Source: RBG-13-68-16 sp050018455
GTDB lineage: Bacteria; Acidobacteriota; Thermoanaerobaculia; Thermoanaerobaculales; Thermoanaerobaculaceae
DNA length: 64,000 bases
Reading direction: 5' to 3'
Assembly (NCBI GenBank): GCA_050018455.1
Contig: JBEKAA010000025.1
Coordinates: 12,907 to 76,906 of the forward strand
Shown here: piece after piece, positions 58,612-64,000 of the stretch
Layout: each line of letters starts with the position of its first letter
Position numbering within the stretch: position 1 is the first letter of the stretch
Position numbers and translations under genes: made by a program
Notes under the pieces: generated by a model
What the model saw: only the letters and a program-made list of their open reading frames with translations
Told to the model about the DNA's origin: nothing
The model's database searches: none

Positions 58612-59653
58612 CGCTCGCCTCCCATCGCCACGCGGCGACCGGTCGCGATCCCCCGGGGTCGGCGGCGAGCACGAGGTAGCGGCCGCGTCCCTGTCGCGCC
58701 GCCGAGACGGCGGCCAGCGCCGGCCGGAGGTCGGCGGCGGTCCCCAGGAATCCGGCCGCCGGAAGCCCGAGCGGGCTTGGCGAGAGCAACCACCAGCGAA
58801 CTCCCGACGGCAGCCGGTCGGGGCCGGGGAGCGGTTGCGGCTCCACCGGCGCCGTCCGGAGCGGGAGGCGGCTCGCCAGGCGCCCGCCCCACCCGAAGTG
58901 CGTCGCGACGAAACGTGCCCGCGACCGGGCAAAAGCGGCGGCACACGCCTCCGGGTCCGCGGCGTGCCCCCACAGGTGCTCGACACGCGCCGCCGGAACC
59001 AACGCCGGCCGCAGCCCGCGCGAGGCTGCACGGCGGAGCCAGTCGGTTTCCTCGAAATAGAGGAAGTACCCCTCGTCCCAGGGTCCGACGAGGTCGAAGG
59101 TCTTCCGTCGGAAGCCGAGCAGCGCTCCCGCAAGCGCGGGGACCGCGACCGGGGAGGTCGCTTCCCACACACCTCGCCACCGGCGCAGCTCAACGTTGAG
59201 CCGGCGCGTCCACGCCGCGCTCCACAGGCCGGCGGCCACGCGCCGGAGATGCTCGCCGGGCGTCTGCCGGTCGGCCGGTGGGAACAGGAAGCGCCCGAGC
59301 GCAAACTGGGGGCCGACGACATCAAACCCTCCGTCGAGCGTCCGGAGCAGGGCTTCAACAGACCCTTCGGAGAAAGAGATGTCGGGGTTTCCAACCATCA
59401 CGGTCGGCGCGGTGCTGGCCCGGACCCCTGCGTTGACACCCGCTGCGTAGCCTCGGTTTGCCTGAAGCAACAGTCGACGTGGCTCCAGCTCGCGCAGTCG
59501 AGCCGCCTCCTCGCCGTCCTCCGAGTGGTCCACCACGATGATCTCGGCTTCCAGGCCGCAGCGTCGCGCCTCCGCCCGGAAGCTCGCAGCGGCGACCGGC
59601 GCGACCGCAGAGGACCGGAACGTGACCAGAACGAGGGAGACGTCGGCGGTCAT
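58604..59653 (-). CDS. Family 2 glycosyltransferase
   Basis: A 349-residue inverting GT-A glycosyltransferase similar to rhamnosyl/galactofuranosyl transferases. DVSLVLVTFRSSAVAPVAAASF begins the nucleotide-binding fold, followed by EIIVVDHSEDG and NRGYAAGVNAGVRAS. The Asp motif lies in VMVGNPDISFS, and the acceptor-side motif is GPWDEGYFLYFEETDWLRRA. The C-terminal 100 residues are diverged. I placed the start at ATG 59653 (MTADVSLV); the longer frame is shadow. It lies 37 nt downstream of the GT4 gene and overlaps the GNAT gene by 8 nt. Confidence 0.9.
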   Translation of the reverse strand: MTADVSLVLVTFRSSAVAPVAAASFRAEARRCGLEAEIIVVDHSEDGEEAARLRELEPRRLLLQANRGYAAGVNAGVRASTAPTVMVGNPDISFSEGSVEALLRTLDGGFDVVGPQFALGRFLFPPADRQTPGEHLRRVAAGLWSAAWTRRLNVELRRWRGVWEATSPVAVPALAGALLGFRRKTFDLVGPWDEGYFLYFEETDWLRRAASRGLRPALVPAARVEHLWGHAADPEACAAAFARSRARFVATHFGWGGRLASRLPLRTAPVEPQPLPGPDRLPSGVRWWLLSPSPLGLPAAGFLGTAADLRPALAAVSAARQGRGRYLVLAADPGGSRPVAAWRWEASDG

Positions 59654-59690
59654 CGCGCCGCCCGTTGCCGGAGCGCGCCGGCCCGGCCCC

Positions 59691-60725
59691 TCACGGCTCG
59701 CGGGTCCATCGCCCATCCGCCACCCAGTACAAGGCGTCCTCCGCGATGCGCGCGACGCGCTCCTGGGTGAACGCCCGACTCGCCTCGAGCCCTCGGCGGC
59801 GTTGCTCTCGCCACCGGGCGGGGCTGTCCAGAATCTCGCGCGCGCCGGCTGTGAACTTCTCGGGCTGGTCGAACGGGACAAGGACCGCCCCCTCCCCGGC
59901 GAACGCCCGGAACGCCGAGATGTCCGATGCCACCACCGGGACCCCGCAGGCCATCGCCTCAAGCACCGGGAGCCCGAACCCCTCCTGCTCCCACGAGGGC
60001 GCGAGCATCAGGTCGCAGCGCCGCAGAAGAGACGCCACCTGACGGGGTTGGAGATGGTAATGGAACTCGTCCGGGACCAGAGCCGCGCGCTCCGCCTCGC
60101 ACAGCGGCCACTGCGAGAGCCGGACAAGGCGGCACGGGACGTCTTGCTTGCGCAGCAGTCGGACGGCCTCCAGACCGGTGGCAACGCCTTTCCAGTCGAT
60201 CTCGAACGGGTTGACGATCACGATGCGGACAGTGCGCCGAGGGCCCACACGCCACGCAGGTCGCCAGTACGGCGCGAGTGCCGGCGGCACTACCCTGGCG
60301 GCTTTGCCGAACCGGTCGCGCACGAGCGCGGCGAGGTGAGGTGAGAGCGCGAAGCACGGCACGGCCGCGCGGTACGCCTCCAGGATCGCCGGGTGCTCGC
60401 CGGTGTTGTGCGTGTAGATCGCCTCGAAACCCTGGCAGTAGTGGACCGCCTGGCCCGAGGCGACGGCCGCCGCCGCCGCCGCGACCGTCGTCCAGAACGT
60501 CGCCACCGTGACGTCCGCGGGCGGCAGCAGCCCGGGTTCGAGCGCCGGAACCCGGAGGAAAGCAGCGCGCAACGGGAACCACGCCGGCCGCTCTCCCTTG
60601 CTGACGACGGTGACACGGTGCCCGCGGCGCGCCATGAGTTCGGCCTGGTGCAGCACGATCTTGACGCCGCCGAAGAGGGCGGTGTCCTCGAGCAGATAGA
60701 CGATCGAGAGAGGTGGCCGTTTCAC
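59691..60725 (-). CDS. Family 4 glycosyltransferase
   Basis: A 344-residue GT-B retaining glycosyltransferase. SIVYLLEDTALFGGVKIVLHQAELMARRGHRVTVVSKG is the N-terminal half. The nucleotide-sugar site is in DLMLAPSWEQEGFGLPVLEAMACGVPVVASDISAFRAF, the E-x7-E motif of GT4 enzymes. The start GTG 60725 overlaps the ABC ATPase stop as GTGA; the upstream part of the long frame is shadow. It probably adds a sugar to the polysaccharide handled by the neighbouring ABC transporter ATPase. Confidence 0.92.
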   Translation of the reverse strand: MKRPPLSIVYLLEDTALFGGVKIVLHQAELMARRGHRVTVVSKGERPAWFPLRAAFLRVPALEPGLLPPADVTVATFWTTVAAAAAAVASGQAVHYCQGFEAIYTHNTGEHPAILEAYRAAVPCFALSPHLAALVRDRFGKAARVVPPALAPYWRPAWRVGPRRTVRIVIVNPFEIDWKGVATGLEAVRLLRKQDVPCRLVRLSQWPLCEAERAALVPDEFHYHLQPRQVASLLRRCDLMLAPSWEQEGFGLPVLEAMACGVPVVASDISAFRAFAGEGAVLVPFDQPEKFTAGAREILDSPARWREQRRRGLEASRAFTQERVARIAEDALYWVADGRWTREP

Positions 60726-61960
60726 GAGGGGAGCACCCACTCGTGGTCCAGGTCGAGGAGCGACGGCGTCCAACGCTCGCCCGCGACGCGCAGCGCGGCG
60801 GGCACGACCACCTGGTCGTACGAGTGCAGCCCGTTCTCGTCGAACAGGAAACCGCTCACCGAGAACCCTCCGGAGGCGACCGGAAAGCCGGGCACCAGTA
60901 GCCGCACGGTGTGTTGCGTGCCGCCCGTGAGTGGCGGCAGGCCGTCCCTGTGGGTGGCGGCGGCGAAAACGCAGCGCCCGTCCTGAGTGTCCACTGCCAC
61001 TGCTACGTGGAAGGAGGCCGCGGCGTTCAGACATTCGACCCCCAGCTCGACCTGAAAGCCGTCGCCGGGCTCCACGGTCTCCGCCGGAGCACCGTCAAGG
61101 TCCAGTACCCGCAGCTGGCTCAGCCGCGCCCGCCGGCCGCCCGGCGCGCCGAGCGCCGAGGAAGTCTCGGACGCGGTCTCGTCCGTCAAGCGTCGTTTCT
61201 CGCGCTGCATGAGGTAGGCCTCGTACTCCCGGACGACGTCCGGCGACCGCCCCTGCATGCGGACCCGCCCCTGGTGAAGCCATACGGCTCGCTCGCAGAA
61301 GCTCGTCACGAGGTACATGGCGTGGGAGCAGAACAGTACCGTCCTGCCGTCTTCCTTGAAGCGCACCATGCGGTCGATGCACTTCTTCTGGAAACCGCCG
61401 TCCCCCACCGCGAGCGCTTCATCCACCACCAGCACCTGCGGGTCCACGTTGGCGGCAACCGCGAAGGCCAGCCGCGCCGCCATCCCCGACGAGTAGGTCC
61501 GCAGCGGCTGGTCCACGAACTCCCCCAGCTCGGCGAACGCGACCACATCGTCGAGACGCTCGACCATCACCTCCTCGCTGACGCCGAGCAGAGTGCCGTA
61601 CAGGAACGCGTTCTGCCGGCCGGTGAAGTCGGGGTGAAAACCCAGCCCAAGCTCGAGAATCGGCGCCACCGGCTGCGCGACGCGGATCGTTCCCGCATCC
61701 GGCGCCGAGATTCCCGCCACGAGCCGCAGCAACGTGCTCTTCCCGGACCCGTTCTCGCCGATGATCCCGACCGCCTCGCCGTGCGAAACCTCGAGGTCGA
61801 TGTCCTGCAGCGCCGTCAGGTACGTCAGCCGCCGGGTCCGCCCGAGCAGCGCCATAGCGCGGTCGCGGCGGCGGCCGAACAGAAGGTACCTCTTGGCGAC
61901 GCCGCGAATTTCTACGCTTGGGCCAAGCCGAGGGGACGAGCCGCCGTCTCGGTTCTCCAC
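60722..61960 (-). CDS. wzt: Wzt-like polysaccharide ABC transporter ATP-binding protein with C-terminal binding domain
   Basis: A 412-residue ATPase for export of lipid-linked O-antigen-type polysaccharide. Walker A GENGSGKST lies at 68-76, the signature YSSGMAARLAFAVAA and Walker B VLVVDEALAVGD near 180-205, and the H-loop in VLFCSHAMYLV. From about residue 270 a Wzt-type carbohydrate-binding sandwich (LRVLDLDGAPAETVEPGDGFQVELGVE to SGFLFDENGLHSYDQ) would recognise the terminal sugar modification. The Wzm permease gene is not adjacent: the upstream neighbour is divergent and unrelated. Its stop overlaps the GT4 start. Confidence 0.92.
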   Translation of the reverse strand: MENRDGGSSPRLGPSVEIRGVAKRYLLFGRRRDRAMALLGRTRRLTYLTALQDIDLEVSHGEAVGIIGENGSGKSTLLRLVAGISAPDAGTIRVAQPVAPILELGLGFHPDFTGRQNAFLYGTLLGVSEEVMVERLDDVVAFAELGEFVDQPLRTYSSGMAARLAFAVAANVDPQVLVVDEALAVGDGGFQKKCIDRMVRFKEDGRTVLFCSHAMYLVTSFCERAVWLHQGRVRMQGRSPDVVREYEAYLMQREKRRLTDETASETSSALGAPGGRRARLSQLRVLDLDGAPAETVEPGDGFQVELGVECLNAAASFHVAVAVDTQDGRCVFAAATHRDGLPPLTGGTQHTVRLLVPGFPVASGGFSVSGFLFDENGLHSYDQVVVPAALRVAGERWTPSLLDLDHEWVLPS

Positions 61961-62184
61961 GGCGCGAGGCTAACACAACTGGCGCGCGCTCCTGAACGCC
62001 GCCTTCGGGGGCCTGTCGCGGCGGTTCGGGGCGGTCGCGTCACGGACGCTACGGGGCCGGGTGCAAGGTGCGGCGGCGAAGGCGACCTTTCCCATCCGCT
62101 CAAATCCGGTACTCGTTCGCCGCAAATTCGGTGCCGATTACCGGGCTGTTCTTGCCCTCGACGGCACCCCGGGCAGGGGGTACA

Positions 62185-63852
62185 TTGACCACGGTGATAC
62201 GGAAATCCCCCGAGACGTGGGCCGAGGCGGCAATCGCCGGCTGCTGCGTGGCCATGCTGGCCGGCACGTATGGCCGTCTGCTGGGCGCCTTCTTCTACGC
62301 CGACGATCTCCTCTCCCTGTGGGCGGTAGCCTCCACGCCGCTGCCGGCATTCTTCTTTTCGCCCGAGCGCCTGCGAGCGATGACGACTTCGTTCACTCCG
62401 CTGCAGGCGGTGTCGTATGCGGTCGACTGGCATCTTTTTGGGCTCAAGCCCCTGGGCAGCTCGATCCACAACCTGGTCGCTCTGGTGGCGGCCTTGGGGT
62501 TGCTCTACCTGGTGGTTCGTCGCTGGTTCTCGCGGCTCGTGGCGCTGGCAGCGGTGGCACTGGTGATCGCCAACCCGGTGACCCTGTCGGTCGCCACCTG
62601 GGCCGGTTCGCGCCACTACATCGAGGGTCTGGCCTGGGCTCTGCTCGCCCTCGTGCTCGTCCGGCGCGCGGAAGGCCGGACGCATGCACCCTGGTGGGCA
62701 GGCGCCGCCGCGCTCGCCGCCTGCCTCGACAAGGAAGTGTTCGTTGCGCTGCCCGCCGTGAGCTGGTTGCTGATCACCGGCCCCCTGCAGAAGCGCTGGC
62801 GCCTCACCATGCCGTTGTGGTTGGCGGTCGCGATCTACGCGCCGTGGCGCGTGTGGATGATGGGTGGTCTCGGGGGCTACGTCGACCAGGCCGGTTTCGA
62901 CGTCTCGACCATCGTGCTCCTGTTGAAAGGCGTGCCGCAGGCGCTGGCGGTCCATTGGTTCCCCGGGGCGGTCTGGCTGGTGTCCCTCCCTTTGACGCTG
63001 GCGGCAGTGGGTGCGGGTCGATCGCTCTGGCGCGGAGCGGTCATCGTGGGATTGCTCGCGGCCCCGCTGCTGCCGATCGCGGCGCGCCTGCCGGTAGCGA
63101 CCGTCGAGAACGGGCGCTTCGTGTTTCATCTCACCGTCGTGCTGCTGGCTGCCGCTGTCGGCGCTCTCAACAGGGCGGGGCCGATGTCGCCGCCGTGGCT
63201 GCGACTCGCGCTGGGCCTGGGGGCCGCTGCCCTGGCCGTTCTCCTCGTCCTGGAGAACGTGGACCTGTGCTGGCGCCTGGTCGGGCAACGCCGGGAAAGC
63301 TCCGCGGAGGCGGCTGTTTTCACCAGCGGCACGCGGGCATTCGTGCGCGCCCGGCAGCCGGCCTACTTCTATGAAGGTTTGCGCCGGCTCACCGAGCTAT
63401 CGACCGGCCGCCGGATCGCGACGGAGCTGGTGCCCCTGAATGAAATGCTGGCGTATTGCGATGACACGGCCCTGCGGGCTTTCGAAAGCGGGGGGATCGC
63501 GGTGCCGTGGCACGAGGTGCGGGAAGCCCGCGCCCGCCAGATCGTGGCGGCGGTGAAGGCGGTGATCGTCCTGGACGGCTACCAGGTCCGCTGGCGTTTT
63601 GCGGCCTCGCCGGACACGCGCTTCGCGGTGGTCGTGGGCCCGCGGAGCGGGGTCTACTTCGACCGTGTGGAGATGCCCGCCCAGGGGCGCTACGCGTTCG
63701 GCCAGGATCGCCCGGATGGTGCGCCGACCGCGCTCTTCGTTCGCGTCGCTGAGAGGCTGCCGGACCGCCGGGAGATCGTCTCCCCGGAAGTCGCGCTCAC
63801 CGTCCCCGGCAAACAGACGATCGACTGCTCGCAGGCAAGAGCCAAGCCTTGA
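62185..63852 (+). CDS. GT-C-like polytopic membrane protein, putative glycosyltransferase
   Basis: A membrane protein of about 555 residues. EAAIAGCCVAMLAGTYGRLLGAFFYADDLLSLW has the acidic pair (ADD) after the first helix that GT-C enzymes use for metal or catalysis. About ten hydrophobic segments follow, and the C-terminal 200 residues look extracytoplasmic. LATWAGSRHYIEGLAWALLAL and CLDKEVFVALPAVSWLL are reminiscent of oligosaccharyl/mannosyl transferase-like proteins. The open frame extends to 62068, but TTG 62185 (AGGGGG before it) or GTG 62194 fits better; the start is uncertain. It is divergent from wzt and probably acts on the same glycan. A repeat follows at 63884. Confidence 0.7.
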   Translation: MTTVIRKSPETWAEAAIAGCCVAMLAGTYGRLLGAFFYADDLLSLWAVASTPLPAFFFSPERLRAMTTSFTPLQAVSYAVDWHLFGLKPLGSSIHNLVALVAALGLLYLVVRRWFSRLVALAAVALVIANPVTLSVATWAGSRHYIEGLAWALLALVLVRRAEGRTHAPWWAGAAALAACLDKEVFVALPAVSWLLITGPLQKRWRLTMPLWLAVAIYAPWRVWMMGGLGGYVDQAGFDVSTIVLLLKGVPQALAVHWFPGAVWLVSLPLTLAAVGAGRSLWRGAVIVGLLAAPLLPIAARLPVATVENGRFVFHLTVVLLAAAVGALNRAGPMSPPWLRLALGLGAAALAVLLVLENVDLCWRLVGQRRESSAEAAVFTSGTRAFVRARQPAYFYEGLRRLTELSTGRRIATELVPLNEMLAYCDDTALRAFESGGIAVPWHEVREARARQIVAAVKAVIVLDGYQVRWRFAASPDTRFAVVVGPRSGVYFDRVEMPAQGRYAFGQDRPDGAPTALFVRVAERLPDRREIVSPEVALTVPGKQTIDCSQARAKP

Positions 63853-63883
63853 GGCGGCCCACCCAGGGCGCGTTGCTCGTGTG

Positions 63884-64000
63884 ATACCAGTTTGCCATCG
63901 AACATGTCATTCCGAGGAGCGGAGCGACGAGGAATCTGGGTGGGGGAAAGCCTGGATCTACCAGCCCCCTCCCAGATCCCTCGCGGAGCCTGCCCTGAGC
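63884..64000 (+). repeat. MITE-like repeat, copy D (cut by the window end)
   Basis: Begins ATACCAGTTTGCCATCGAAC and continues CATGTCATTCCGAGGAGCGG, GCGACGAGGAATCTGGGTGG and CCCCCTCCCAGATCCCTCGC. It is nearly identical to copy B until about 63983, where it diverges (GGAGCCTGCCCTGAGC). It starts 31 nt after the GT-C-like gene. Confidence 0.8.

Overview
The window is GC-rich, gene-dense bacterial DNA, probably from an Acidobacteriota-like organism. The clues are a TonB-dependent receptor with an N-terminal carboxypeptidase-regulatory-like domain, a TonB/ExbB/ExbD/ExbD operon, PP2C and partner-switching phosphatases, and interspersed GTCATTCCGAGGAGCG-type repeats. No rRNA or strict lineage marker is present, so the phylum is an inference. 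Several genes carry single frameshifts, which may be real decay or draft-assembly errors.

Region 1 (1-2.0 kb): the 5' end of a TonB-dependent receptor gene, broken by one frameshift, lies downstream of and overlaps an FCD-family regulator. That regulator has its own promoter and a likely operator. Region 2 (2.2-16.4 kb) is a defence island, all on the minus strand. It lies between two 21-bp imperfect direct repeats (19/21 identical), and the right copy sits beside tRNA-Arg(UCG). Its order of transcription is: excisionase-like HTH, hsdM, a DUF262-HNH nuclease, hsdS, an ImmA/IrrE-type protease, a DUF4411 PIN-like toxin, hsdR, then a HEPN-like protein and a protein with a PD-(D/Q)xK-like motif. 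From hsdM to hsdR every junction overlaps by 1-4 nt.

Region 3 (16.7-21.5 kb): a gamma-glutamyltransferase gene with two frameshifts, a membrane glycosyltransferase flanked by inverted copies of a MITE-like repeat, and panE. Region 4 (22.0-25.3 kb): TPR lipoprotein, tonB, exbB, exbD, exbD, then a terminator. Region 5 (25.4-30.6 kb) is a compact bacterial microcompartment locus: a fused RpiB-DeoC enzyme, two tandem-domain BMC-T proteins, one BMC-H, three BMC-P and an acylating-type aldehyde dehydrogenase. The simplest reading is a deoxyribose-5-phosphate to acetaldehyde to acetyl-CoA metabolosome.

Region 6 (30.6-46.0 kb) is mostly housekeeping and envelope: hisS, gamma-carbonic anhydrase, tsaC, recN, an M16 peptidase and threonine aldolase. 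It also holds a cytochrome bd-like pair whose large subunit carries a fused c-type haem domain, a GDSL hydrolase and a FadL-type porin. Region 7 (46.8-53.5 kb) is a signalling cluster: PDZ-membrane-GAF-PP2C sensor, sigma54-type activator, then a predicted activator site and sigma54 promoter, then RsbW-like kinase, STAS antagonist and PP2C phosphatase. Region 8 (53.6-63.9 kb): tmk-holB, a PEGA protein, and a surface-glycan cluster (PIG-L deacetylase, GNAT, GT2, GT4, Wzt-like ABC ATPase, GT-C-like membrane protein). At least five copies of one MITE-like repeat family are scattered through the window.
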